A stretch of DNA of 64,000 bases from Hyphodiscus hymeniophilus. Taxonomy: Eukaryota; Ascomycota; Leotiomycetes; Helotiales; Hyphodiscaceae. Location: positions 1,302,001 to 1,366,000 of the forward strand of contig VNKQ01000012.1 in the NCBI GenBank assembly GCA_016508695.1, read 5' to 3'. Both the position numbers and the translations under genes were made by a program. This document shows positions 1 to 10,916 of this stretch, piece after piece; positions within the stretch are counted from its first letter, which is position 1, and each line of letters starts with the position of its first letter. The notes beneath the pieces were generated by a model that was not told the DNA's origin, searched no databases, and was given only the letters and a program-made list of their open reading frames with translations.

Positions 1-577
1 CGGGGACGTTATGACGCAGCATGGAGCGCTTGACGAGGACTTCGTTCTTCCAGTCCATGAATTTGCGAACGAAGGATCCGAGTACTGGGTGCGCGACGAA
101 GGATAGGTATTCGGGAGTCAGGTGCGCCTCGATGAGGCGGTTGACTTTTGCTTGTTCTTCCGGGAGCGAGGAGCCCCTATTCCTTGGTGGGTGAGGGGGT
201 CTTCGGCTGCGTTGAAGATTCCTTCACGGGGCGAAGTGCCGGACTTGAGAATGTTGGATGCAGAGATGAGGGAGAAATAGCTGTATGGGTCAACGGGGGT
301 TTTATGACGAGTGGGAATTGTTAGACGGCGAAACTTACTGCTCTCGCATGTCGAGGACATCTTCACGGGGGATGAGTCCTTTGATCAAGAGATATCCATC
401 GGTATCGAATCGACGCCGCATCTCATCTAGGGTGGTGTCTTTCGCTGTAGGGCGCAGCCATCCCAACGACTTCTGTTTGATGTACTCTCCCTCATTGGAG
501 CGAATTAGAGGAGGAGCTTGGGCGAGTGGCTCGAACGAGAGTCCGGACGAAGTTGGAGGTTGAAGAACGGCAGCCAT
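1..577 (-). CDS. Phytanoyl-CoA dioxygenase-like protein, 5' part, with apparent frameshift
   Basis: N-terminal part of a PhyH-family (Fe(II)/2-oxoglutarate dioxygenase) protein; the remainder lies beyond the left edge. The ATG at 577 is preferred because the upstream extension to 589 begins with GTG. Exon 1 (577-339) has the family opening with DGYLLIKGLIPREDV. A 58-base intron (338-281) has a GTAAGT donor and a CAG acceptor. Exon 2 (280-1) starts HYFSLISASN and reads in one frame to THQGIG. The family-like continuation SSLPEEQAKV...FVRKFMDWKN lies in another frame. A run of four C on the plus strand (174-177) would need a fifth to keep the frame open. This is either a sequencing slip or real inactivation. 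The catalytic HxD region is not in the window. Family assignment is from sequence recall. Confidence 0.72.
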
Positions 578-589
578 CTCAGATGACAC

Positions 590-1488
590 AAGGTAAGGTC
601 ACTTGACACCTGTAAGGAGATTACGCAGACAAAGGTCAAGGTTGAGATTTCGGAAGAATGAATTCAAAGAATTGCTCTGCAGATATAAGAAGAGCATAGA
701 AGGTTGCCTGGAAAATCCAAGGCTGCTGTTACTCAAGTAATGGTCATCCGAGTTAATACAGAGATATGCACGTTCGAAAAAGGCAAATTTCCCCATCGGA
801 AAGAGTAACTTTGTGGAGCGCGGTCATAAAAACGACCCCAGACGTGGCACCTTGGCACTTGGGGTGGGATGCATTTCCGACTTCAATGTATTTCCGACTT
901 GACGTCCGGAAACAGTGGGGCAGATGAGGGGTCGACTAACACGGCAACTCTCTCCATCCAGACACTTCCTCATTTGGCCATAAATTGCCTACAGATTCAT
1001 GTAAGCATATGAGTAGACTACACTGCGCCGCTCATTACTCAGGCCAAAGGCACGGTCGAGTCAGAATCGGTAACTGGCAACACATCGGTACCTGATCCAG
1101 GTCACAAAACATCACGTGGTGTGACTGCGCAGGGCAGGGTAGGGGCTACTGCGGTTCAAGCTCTTAGCTCAGGAGTGAATGACACACTACTATTGGACCA
1201 GAATAGTTCCCAAACGAAATGTCATTTCAGACCGATAGTTGGGAGCAGCATAGGTGGAACTCCAAAGCAACTGCAAAGCCACTCAAGAGTCAGAGCAACG
1301 ACAACTTTTTGTACTAGAAAAAGACTGCGAAGAGAAAGCTTCTTGAGCGTCAAAAGCAGAGACGCCGGTACTGAGTACAATTAAAATTACAAAAGAAGTA
1401 CAGAGATATATCCCACTAGAAAAATCTAATATATCATGCCCATACACTAAACGCCAGCACTCTCAAATCAAGTGAGACACACAGCGAT
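590..1488. other. Intergenic, no gene recognised
   Basis: About 0.9 kb between the start of the dioxygenase gene and the 3' end of the cupredoxin gene. Only short open frames without recognisable domains occur here. It presumably holds the dioxygenase promoter and the cupredoxin 3' untranslated region. Confidence 0.5.
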
Positions 1489-2295
1489 CTAAAAATATAT
1501 CGCAGCAGCCGCCAAAATCATAGCCCCAGCATTGAAAGCCTTTAGACCTGATGCGGCGTTCGTAGTAGGAGCCGCGGCTCTTGACGTGCCACTACCGCTT
1601 GAAGCGGTCGTCGATGGAGGTGCAACGGTAAAGAGCGTGGTTGTAGCAGTGACAGTGTGAACAGCGCTATCGCTTGTGTAGGTCGAGGTGTATGCCTTCG
1701 TTGTGTAGGCTGAGCTCGACGAAGAGGATGAGGTCGAGGTCGAGGTCGAGGTCGAGGTCGAGCTGACTTTCAAGATACCGCCGACAGGCCCCAAAGGCGG
1801 AGACGTGGATGTGGTCGCATTCTTAGCAAGAGCAGCAAATTTATCGAAAGTGTTCCCTGATGCTGGAGCATTGATGGCACCCACCATACCTGTTGACTGT
1901 TAATACTCATTCCGGAGGGAAATGGGGAAGTGAAACGTACCAGCTTGGCAATGATTGCCAGTGGTTTGACCACAGTAGAACCAGATCGGTTTCGTGTCAT
2001 TGACAGTGATTGTGAAAATGCTGCCAGATGGAGACTCTTTTGTTGGAACAAATGATGAGAAGAAACCTCCTGCGAGGGGGTGACAGGGATCTGCGAATGA
2101 AGATTGCGTAACTGAGTGGTTTTTGGGAAAGAAATCGAACTCGATTGCAGTCCCGACCTCGGCGACGAGACTATTGGGATTGTATTCAAGAACTCCGTCT
2201 TTGCCAACGGTAACTTTGATAGTCGCTCCTCCTTGAGCGTTGACAGCAGCCGCCGCGATAGCGCTAAGTCCAAAGAGTGTATTCGTGAGTTGCAT
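1489..2295 (-). CDS. GPI-anchored cupredoxin (extracellular serine-rich protein)
   Basis: Two exons, 2295-1941 and 1889-1489, joined across a 51-base intron with matching phase; about 251 residues. An N-terminal signal peptide (LFGLSAIAAAAVNAQ) precedes a plastocyanin-like domain at roughly residues 22-130. The copper-site pattern is visible: a histidine in FPKNHSVTQ, WFYCGQ with its cysteine, then HCQAGM spanning the splice junction, which supplies His and Met ligands. A Ser/Thr-rich linker follows, then a hydrophobic tail typical of a GPI signal. The protein should be exported and attached to the cell surface or wall. Fungal relatives are often called extracellular serine-rich proteins. Electron transfer or copper binding is inferred from the family. 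The linker is encoded by a hexanucleotide repeat. Confidence 0.88.
1730..1762 (+). repeat. Hexanucleotide microsatellite GAGGTC (about 5.5 copies)
   Basis: Perfect tandem GAGGTC repeat inside exon 2 of the cupredoxin gene. On the coding strand it encodes alternating Ser-Thr in the linker before the GPI tail. Copy-number change stays in frame, so linker length could vary between strains. Confidence 0.9.
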
Positions 2296-4217
2296 TTTGA
2301 TTGATCAGGCGACTGGTAAAGAAATAAGAGATTTATTGCACGAAAAGGAAATGTATAACTCAAGTCCAAGGATGTAGTTAAAAATCGAATGATGTGGGAC
2401 ATTGGGATATGAGAGAGCTATCTCTTTTCTTTATACATTTGCGGTGCGAGGCTTGAAACAAACTGAGAGTGCTACGAATAGAGTCGACCACCACACGGGA
2501 CGAAGAACATCCAGCACAGCCACCAAGCCGCACGGAAGACAAAGAACCGTGGGTCATTGAGAAGCTTCTACAATGATGGCTGCATACATTGACCAGAGGT
2601 AAGGCAATGCAACAATTCTTTGAGTAGTAATAAAAGGCCCCAGATATTGCATGGCGTCTGGCGCTCCGTCCGACTGGTAGCCTGCGCGCTTCACTTGAAA
2701 CTTCTTTGTTATCACGAAGGCGCAATGATTTTGGCCAAAGGCTCGACGCCATCGCCATCTACAGCCCAACTAGGAACTACCAGGAGCCACCTCGACGGTC
2801 AAGGGAGTGGACGGCGGTAGAGGAATGAAAGAATAAAGAAAGTTCGAAACAACAAGGCTGGCAACCGCCGAGGCCGAAAATAGAAATTGTTTGTAGATGA
2901 TTCAAACGCGTCGCTTAAGGTAATAAGGGTTTTACGCGCCGTGTTCACGAGGGCTATGCTGCGGGGCACCTGCCAGGACCACCAATTAATTGTTGAAAAA
3001 GAACATTTTCGAAACATCGGAGGACGGAGACTTAATTGGCTCAGTTGACTTTTAAGATCTTGTTGATACTGAGAATGTTTGTTTCCTACATGGGCGAATA
3101 ATATCACGTGACATGAGGGTGAAAATAACAACCCGATAAATCAAGTCACGTCGAGGATTTCCTGCAGATGCTACAAAAAGAAGGGTGCAGTACATCCATT
3201 TGATTGGCTAGGTGGGCTAATACGCAGTGCGCACGCTCTTGTCTCCTCGAACCTGGGCCCAACCTACCCGGTAGTCCGGGCCTGTCCCTACTGGTGCTAG
3301 ATGTGTCCGAAATGACCTAATCCCCCACTGTTGGACACTCGACACTTTGAAGGCTCAATGCTACTATCGACAGTGTCGATCGTAATCATTGAGAATCGCC
3401 TTCCAGTCGCCCAGGTTTCATGTCTTGTAGCAATCTCGGGTGCTTCTTGTTTATTCGTACTCGAGTACGCCTTGGCGATCATGACCGTCTTCATGTCTTA
3501 ATTACGTGAGATTGACTATTACCCCTGGTGCCTGAGTGATTCTTATCAACAGTATGAGCTCCGCAGCTGAGTTCGATCTGCTTCTCCTATCTCTTCCTCC
3601 GCCGTTCCAGTGAACTTTCTCGAATGGTATCGTTCTCGTCTTACACTTGCTACAAGATTCGCGTAGCCGGGGTACAGTAATTCCTTCTTGGGCAATGTGT
3701 GCCTCTCTCTCAATCATGACGTAAATATAGCCTATTCATTGATATTCTAGCAAATCATCAGGGAATAGCATATTGATTAGATATTAACCATGTGGTTGAG
3801 TTGGGGTCGGATTTCGGCAATTGGACAGACCAGCATATTCCATAAGTGGAAGGTCAAAACTTGAGCCAGTCGAAGCTTGTTTGTATCAAGCTTTGGCGGG
3901 GTTACACTACCTCCGTACCCTTATATCCACAGCTCATTGGCCTACAACCCTGTATATATTCCAATCGCTTCTGTTGCGATAAGCAGTGGGGAAGTCGTGC
4001 CTTGCACTAGGACCTAACACTAGGTCTGTATGAGAAGGTAAAAACCTTGATAAGGCAACTTGACGGTTAAAAGACATGGGAATTTGGAATGCCAATGGCA
4101 GGGGAGCTTCGAGCGACCTACATGAGCTCCAGATTGCCCGATACTTTCTTGCTGTTGTTGCTTGTTGTGCTTATTTCCCTCCAACTCCAATCAATCAAGC
4201 CCAGATCAGTCGTCAAC
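2296..4217. other. Long intergenic region, no gene recognised
   Basis: About 1.9 kb between the divergent cupredoxin (minus) and sedolisin (plus) genes. The open frames here are short, low-complexity or lack family resemblance. It should contain both promoters; a TATA-like TGTATATATT lies near 3950. Confidence 0.5.
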
Positions 4218-6654
4218 ATGTTGTTGTCTCTGTTGATCACCAGCTCCATACTGGGCATTGGCTTTGCAGCTCCAAATCCAGCAGCTCACGTTGTACACGA
4301 GAAACGAGGAACTGCGGCAAATCTTTTACGACGACGTGTGGAACCCGATGCCCTAATTCCAGTCCGTGTGGGACTCAAGCAGAGCAATCTGGATAGTGGC
4401 TACGAGCGTTTGATGGAGGTGTCACATCCATCATCTCCAAATTACGGCAAACATCTATCCGCCGAGGAAGTGCACAGTATTTTTGCTCCAGCTGAGGATG
4501 CTGTCAATATCGTCAAGGATGTAAGTCAAAACAAGAAAGTAGCGTTCCGACTAGGAAGATGGATTGGAGCAAGTAGCTTCTGGAATATCCCTTAATTGCA
4601 AAAGTCTCAAGAAGCTATCCACAAAAAGCATTTGCTTACTATTCTGTAATATAGTGGCTCATTCAGTCAGGAATTGACGTCGAGTCAATTCTGGACTATG
4701 AAAACAAGGGATGGCTTGCAGTAGACATGCCTGCTCACCAAGCAGAACGACTCTTGCACACTGAATATTACGAATCTGATCACACAGATGGTCGCGTGAG
4801 AATTGGATGCGATGGCTACTCTCTGCCAGCGCATGTTTCACAACACGTGGATTTCATCAAGCCTGGTGTGAAGTTGTCTCCACCTCTCAGGAAGCGGACG
4901 GTGGAGCGTAGAGATGCTTTTCATGGAAGGCATGGTATACCCCACATGAAACCACCACATTGGCCAGGTGTGAGTAATTTTGTCTTCTAGCTGCATCTTA
5001 TTCCGCCCAAAATACCCTCGAATATTCGAGGCACATTGAGAAGGGATGCTAATGTCTTGATCCAGTGGACGTTGCCACCTGCAGCGCATGGTCTCCCTCC
5101 GGATTTGCAGAATTGTGGTGTGAACATTACACCCGTGTGTCTCCAAGCTTTGTACGATCTCCCAAAGCCAAATCTGAAAGTACCTGGAAACAGCATGGGT
5201 GTTTTCGAGGACTTCGACGCTTTTTCCCAAGTGGATATTGACCTCTTCTTCGCGAAGTTTGCACCTTGGGTCCCACAGGGCACAACGCCAGCAGTCCTCT
5301 CAGTTGATGGCGGAACAGCCCCTGTGGCAGTAGCGGACGCTCGAAATGGAGGAGAGTCCGATATTGATATCGAACTGGCATATGCTCTCATCTATCCGCA
5401 AACAGTCACGGTCTACCAGGCCGATGACTTGCCGAACTCTTCAGGCGAAACAGGCAAGAACGGGTTCCTCAACACCTTCTTAGACGCCATCGACGGAAGC
5501 TACTGCGACTACACCGCGTTCGGTATCACCGGAGACAGCCCCAGCATCGATGCCGTGTATCCAGATTCGCTTCCTGGGGGCTTCAAAGGAAAGCTTGAAT
5601 GCGGTGTGTACAAACTGACACCAGTCGTCAGCATCTCTTACGGTGAGGCTGAGGACGATCTCCCAAAACCCTACGTTGAGCGCCAATGCAACGAGATCAT
5701 GAAGCTTGGCTTGCAAGGCCATTCCATCCTCGTGGCAAGCGGTGACTACGGCGTCGCAAGCTTCCCGGGTTCAGACAACAACGAGTTTGGATGCTTGTCC
5801 AGCGCCACACAGAATGGGACCATCTACAACCCAGACTACCCTTCTGGATGTCCGTACATTACGGCTGTAGGAGCAACACGACTGTATCCTGACCAAACCG
5901 TCAAGGATGCTGAGAGCGCCATGCAAGTCAACCTCACAGCGTTCAACATTGAGACAGGATCGGGAGGAACATCCCCTCCCTTGGATTTCTTCGCAAGTGG
6001 TGGCGGGTTTTCAAATTACTTCACCCCTCCAGCGTATCAAGCTGCTGCTGTCAAAGGCTATCTTGAGACCCACAATGATCTCCCGTTCTACATTGCGAAC
6101 GCCGATGCATCTAATGTCGGCGCTAATGGGGGCGTGTACAACCGTGGAGGAAGAGGCTATCCCGACGTCGCAGCCAACGGGGCTTTCTTGACAACATTCA
6201 ATAATGCTACGCTACTTACCTTCTTCGGCACCAGTTTGGCGTCTCCCATTTTTGGTTCTGTCTTGACGCTTATCAACGAAGAGCTGGCATTGGTTGGCAA
6301 AGGTCCAGTTGGCTTCGTCAACCCCGTGTTATATGAGCGTAAGTATCATATCAACTGATCTCCACCTTGGACTCTTGCTAATACACTCTCAGATCCGTAC
6401 GTGCTTAACGACATCACCAATGGCTCCAACCCCAACTGCGGTAAGTGGTCTCGTAATCTTCTTTCGGTAATCGTCACAAAATGCTTACTTAGCTATACAG
6501 GCTCCGAAGGCTTCAAAGCCAGCAAGGGATGGGATCCGATCACTGGCTTGGGAACTCCAAACTACCCCAAGAGTAAGTCTTGCCCTATTATACCCGCTAT
6601 GATGAGATGATACTGACTTTTCGAATAGTGCTAGAGCTATTCAAGAGCCTATAG
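4218..6654 (+). CDS. Secreted sedolisin-family tripeptidyl-peptidase (S53)
   Basis: Six exons: 4218-4520, 4655-4969, 4991-6338, 6393-6440, 6501-6572 and 6629-6654. Phase is kept at each junction; about 703 residues. The ATG at 4218 is chosen because it directly opens a signal peptide (MLLSLLITSSILGIGFA); an upstream in-frame ATG at 4089 would bury that peptide. A pro-domain with basic sites (HEKRG, LRKR) is followed by the catalytic domain. The Glu/Asp pair is in GGESDIDIE, the oxyanion Asp in ASGDYGVA, and the nucleophile Ser in FFGTSLASP. The C-terminus (GWDPITGLGTPNYPKML) is typical of the family and is split by small introns. Acid extracellular protein digestion, removing tripeptides from N-termini, is the family role. 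The second intron is very short (20 bases, 4970-4990), so that boundary needs transcript proof. Confidence 0.9.
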
Positions 6655-7125
6655 ACGTCACGCTAGATATGCTTATGTAGTGGTTCAAGCTACCAAACAC
6701 AACAAAGCATAATCTTTGCTTCCTTTCATGTACATATTTTACACCATGAAATACTGTGCAATGACGGAAGAATTGTAGCACTTCCATTATTACTTCCCGC
6801 CCCCTTTGCTCTGTGAACACAACTTGAGATTCAGAAACTCGGAAGGGAGTTATTAGCTTGTAGCAATGGGGCCATGGTATAAACGGCTAGTGATTTACAT
6901 GAACAGAACGATAGATATGTTAAAAATACTTTGCAGTGCCACTGATTCGGTCACGCGGTAGACCTTGGACGAACTTTGCAGGTAAGGTAGCTACTTATCC
7001 GAAAGTTTTCTTTTCGTAAGATATAAATATAATCCTGCTCTTGCTGGAGTCTGGAGTGAATAGTCTTCTGCGCCTGAAGTAACATATGTTCCGCAAGATG
7101 AAACAATAAGGCTATTAGTCAATTC
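6655..7125. other. Convergent 3' intergenic region
   Basis: About 470 bases between the 3' ends of the sedolisin and oxidoreductase genes. It holds both terminators; I see no gene in it. Confidence 0.5.
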
Positions 7126-8713
7126 TCATAAGAACTTTTTCTCGAATATGAACCCAGCATTCTGCAGACGATCAATGAACTTTTGGCCAAGACAAGCAGG
7201 CGTGTAAACACCCCCAGAAAGCTTATGTCCATCGCGAAGGATAGAGACCGCAGCTTCCGCTAATGAGATTCCTGTGACTATTTGAAATTCAGCACGAACT
7301 CCTCTCTGAGAGTCCTAAGGATGGCACAACTTACATGCATACAGAGAGCCGTCGAAATATGCACGAACGTAGGCTCTAGGTGGATTCGCAGTCTGCACAT
7401 CTGGGCTAGCAATACCTCTGTATTCAAACCGGTCGTTCTTGTACTCCTCCTTCGTTGGTCCATCACCGGGTTGATAGACGAATCTCCTCGCCAGCTGCCG
7501 GAAAATGGGAATAGCGAGGAGAAGAGCTCCAGCCATGAGACCAAAATGCATCATGACCGCAATGAGGTAATTGCGTGCTTTCGAGTACTCTGCAAACTGG
7601 AAATTGGGGCCGTAGAAGCTATTACCCCCGAGTAGGCCCCAGCTTCGCTGAATGATGGGTTGATCGGCCGATGCTCCAATCGATGTTGTAAGAATACCAA
7701 GATCAGGGACGACACGCACTCCAAAAAGTTTCGTGACCAAGGACTTGGGGCTCTTGGTCTTGGGTCCTGGGATGGGCGACAGTGCGTACGGCGCATTTGC
7801 TGCGCCAAGTTGCTTGAAGCTGTACACATCCAGGAGCGTTAAAACGGTGTTCAATGTGCCTCCAGAAGGCTTAGCACTATATAGACGTCAGCCGGAGAGT
7901 ATGGTCCGTTGAGTATTGACGAAAGTACCTCAGCTCGTGAACAGAAACAGTCACTTCAGCAGTTGGTGCAGAAAACTTCTCTCGAATCATAGAAACAAGG
8001 GACCACGTGACCAAATCTGCAGGAGCACTTTCGATCCCAATTTGAGGAATCATAATGGCTCCGCTGGCTTGAGCAGTCTTCTCATATTTCTTGATCATGT
8101 CAGCAACGTACGCAACTTCTCCAGTGACGTCGAGATAGTGTGTGCCATTTTCGGAACAAGCTTTGAAGGTATATTCTCCGTAAAGAGAATACGGCCCTAT
8201 AGTATTGATAAGAACATTTGTTTTTTTGGCCAGAGACGTTAAATCCTTGTCGTTGAGTTCACATATCTCAATGGCTGTGAGTGTTAGCTCCGAGGTCACA
8301 ATGGCATTGGCTCTAGAGTGGTCTTGAAAGGGGGTGCTTCATGTAGGACAATTTTGCTTACAAGGCTGAATCCTATCGGAATTACTGCTTTTACATTCCG
8401 CCGCAACGGCCTCCAATTTGCTTGCACTTCGTCCAGCTAAAGCCCATCGCAGGTCTGTCGGCAGACTTTTGACAATGTGTTCTGCAGCCAACTTTCCTGT
8501 ATACTGAAGGTTTTTGAGTTAGCAACCTTCTAACTCAGCATTTTTCAAGGAGAAGGGGAGGAATTGTATGGTATCAAATCTGAAGCAAATCAAGTACATG
8601 ATGGCAAAGTGCAGGAGAAGTGATCGAGGTTGAGAGGTACGAAAACATGAGTCGGCTGTTCTTACTCCTGTGGCACCGAAGACCACGATGTCGTATTGGC
8701 GGGATGCTGACAT
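7126..8713 (-). CDS. Saccharopine dehydrogenase-like membrane oxidoreductase
   Basis: Five exons (8713-8666, 8503-8362, 8274-7929, 7876-7335, 7277-7126) give 409 residues with matching phases. The N-terminus IVVFGATGYTGKLAAEHI is a Rossmann NAD(P)-binding motif split by the first intron. It is followed by WALAGRSASKL and by NTIGPYSLYG and GTHYLDVTGE, which are hallmarks of the saccharopine dehydrogenase-like/trans-acting enoyl reductase family (human SCCPDH, yeast YNR-type relatives). One hydrophobic segment (LIAVMMHFGLMAGALLLAI) at roughly residue 280-300 suggests membrane or lipid-droplet association. The true substrate of this family in fungi is unsettled, and lysine biosynthesis is not implied. 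The gene shares a roughly 330-base divergent promoter with eL43. Confidence 0.88.
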
Positions 8714-9044
8714 GATTATCGGCGGTTGCTACAGCTAGCTAGCACTTTGTAGTTGTATCTCAAGAGGTGAGAGACACTCTACGAGAATATAAAAACAAGC
8801 AAATATGCTATGACGATTTCATATCCATTGAAACCTTACATGCCTCGGCCTCCACCGAACGGACATCATGATGAATCGAGCATAGCGCAATGATAGAAAG
8901 TAAAGTCACGTGACATGTTATCGCCTCATATGGCAGGCCACACCATAAGCGAGCCTCCACTCCACAAGAATATTTGCAACGAAATTCCACATACACGAAC
9001 CTCCACCTTCACAGCGAACCGTTCATCAACGCAACACCGCCAAG
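8714..9044. promoter_or_regulatory. Divergent promoter region, oxidoreductase / eL43
   Basis: About 330 bases separate the start codons of the minus-strand oxidoreductase and the plus-strand ribosomal protein gene, so both promoters must lie here. A CACGTG-like core appears in GTCACGTGAC near 8907. No individual site can be assigned with certainty. Confidence 0.5.
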
Positions 9045-9583
9045 ATGACGAAGAGAACAAAGAAGGTCGGCGTTACCGGTAAATATGGTACCAGGTATGT
9101 GGATTACTCTGTTATACGGCGCACAATGCGGGTTGGAATGGATGAATTCGAGATTTCGACATCTTCACTCTCAACGCACCTCTCACCTTCTGTTGCGAGC
9201 CCTGGATCTGCGTGATCAATTCGAATGGATAGTAAAATGCTGACCATTGTAATCGTTGATTTACAGATACGGTGCCTCCCTGCGAAAGCAAGTCAAGAAG
9301 ATGGAAATCACTCAACACGCCAAATACGTCTGCACATTCTGCGGAAAGACCACTGTAAAGAGACACTCGGTCGGAATCTGGAACTGCAAGTCATGCAATA
9401 AGACCGTCGCTGGAGGAGCTTACACTGTCGCGTATGTACTGACGATGGAACTGGAGATATTGTCCAGATGAGGACGGAATAAAGCAATAAGGACCATCGG
9501 CTGACATGCTACCCAACAGAACACCCGCTGCCGCGGCGATGCGATCTACCCTTCGTCGTCTGAGAGAAATTGCTGAGGTTTAG
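9045..9583 (+). CDS. RPL43: 60S ribosomal protein eL43 (L37A family)
   Basis: Three exons (9045-9094, 9267-9431, 9520-9583) encode 92 residues, the same length as yeast Rpl43. The start MTKRTKKVGVTGKYGTRYGAS is split in a codon by intron 1. A C4 zinc ribbon is present: CTFC and, 14 residues later, CKSC. The C-terminus is AAAAMRSTLRRLREIAEV. It is a structural component of the large cytosolic ribosomal subunit. Early introns are usual for fungal ribosomal protein genes. Confidence 0.97.
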
Positions 9584-10916
9584 ATGGTCTGATATGGGTT
9601 GATGTCTTTCGGTTTTTACATTTGCTGGAGCATGGGATCGGATTCTCTCTACGGGATACGAGTTTCGACATCGTCGCTTTTCGATGAAGGATGAATAAAG
9701 CAATTCAAAAACCACGTCGTTTTCAATTCTATACTTGCCCACATTATGATCGTTCGATGGGTCGAGATGTCTTGTGAAATGCTGAATGTGGTGGTGATTG
9801 GATACTGAGATTATTAACTGAGAACATAGCCAACATGTGGATTCTTATTGAAGCGACCTGTCCCCATAAGGTCTCCTTCTGGACCCGTCGAGACCGCGAT
9901 CTTGTATCGGGTGTGTAGGAGCGAAGGACTGCGAAGCAAGTGAGCATTGGTGTCCATGCGACTTCGAAGCCTCGAGGGCCTCATATAAGAGAATGAGGCT
10001 TTCAATCCTGACCTTCGGTTGGGTCTGATATCTCCAATGCCGCCATTCTACGTTCACTTCTACAAGTGCGTAGGAACGGGGCGGAGTGTTGCCTTCTGGC
10101 GTGCTCGCTGCCTTGTTCTCTGGGGCCTCTTTGAAGGGACCCGTCTGCCGTTGAGTATTCAACTTTCTTTTCGAATGACTCACTTTACTGGTGGAATACC
10201 ATGATCTGACTGCTTCAAGTCTTCTGGATAAGATCACATGATACGACTGTCATTCACTGGAGACTGAAGTTGCTACCATTTCCGGAGAAAAAGCCTCATC
10301 GCCACGCACGAGACTCAGAATTATAGATCGAGAAGTCGAAGCGGGCGTCCTCTTCATGGGGAATCTCACCAACACGGCTCTTTGCCCTATTGTATTCTTG
10401 GTCACTTCTGGTGGCAGGTTGCCTCTCCGTCACATGTCCAACTGATCCAGGCATACCGATATCTGCCACAACATTTCCTGTCACACTCCACTCCCCGTGA
10501 CGAACTAACTATTCTCAAAATTAATAGCCACAAGTACCACAAAACTGCATTATCCCTAGAAAAGACCAGTTGCAGATTTCTTCCTCCATCCTCGACTACG
10601 GCGGTCTGCTTCTTTTCACCGCTTTGTGCAGAGAGGGGCTGTATTGGTTGTCACTCCTGTCCAGAGCCCGATTCGTTCGTTTAGACGCTAAAGCTACCTT
10701 AGCCTACCGTTCTCTTTCCCTTTCGCCAGGCTCCGCTCCATCTTTCACTTCCATTTCATCCACCACCCAAACGTCCCCGGTCCAGTCGCCAACTCGAGAT
10801 TCGGTTTCAACTTTCAACCACAAAAAATCCATTGCTCTACCCGACGTAACCGCAATCCTTTTTCATGACTTTCTTCCACATCATTCACGAACAAATTCGC
10901 AACATTTCATGTCAGC
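9584..10916. other. Intergenic region with uncertain small open frames
   Basis: About 1.3 kb between eL43 and the RING/PHD gene. On the minus strand, 9814-10237 contains short frames joined by possible splice sites (a GTGAGT at about 10183); I recognise no family. The right part, from about 10400, is pyrimidine-rich and is probably the 5' leader of the RING/PHD gene. Confidence 0.4.
9694..9699 (+). terminator. AATAAA polyadenylation signal of eL43
   Basis: AATAAA about 110 bases after the eL43 stop codon, a plausible poly(A) signal; fungal signals are loose, so this is suggestive only. Confidence 0.45.
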
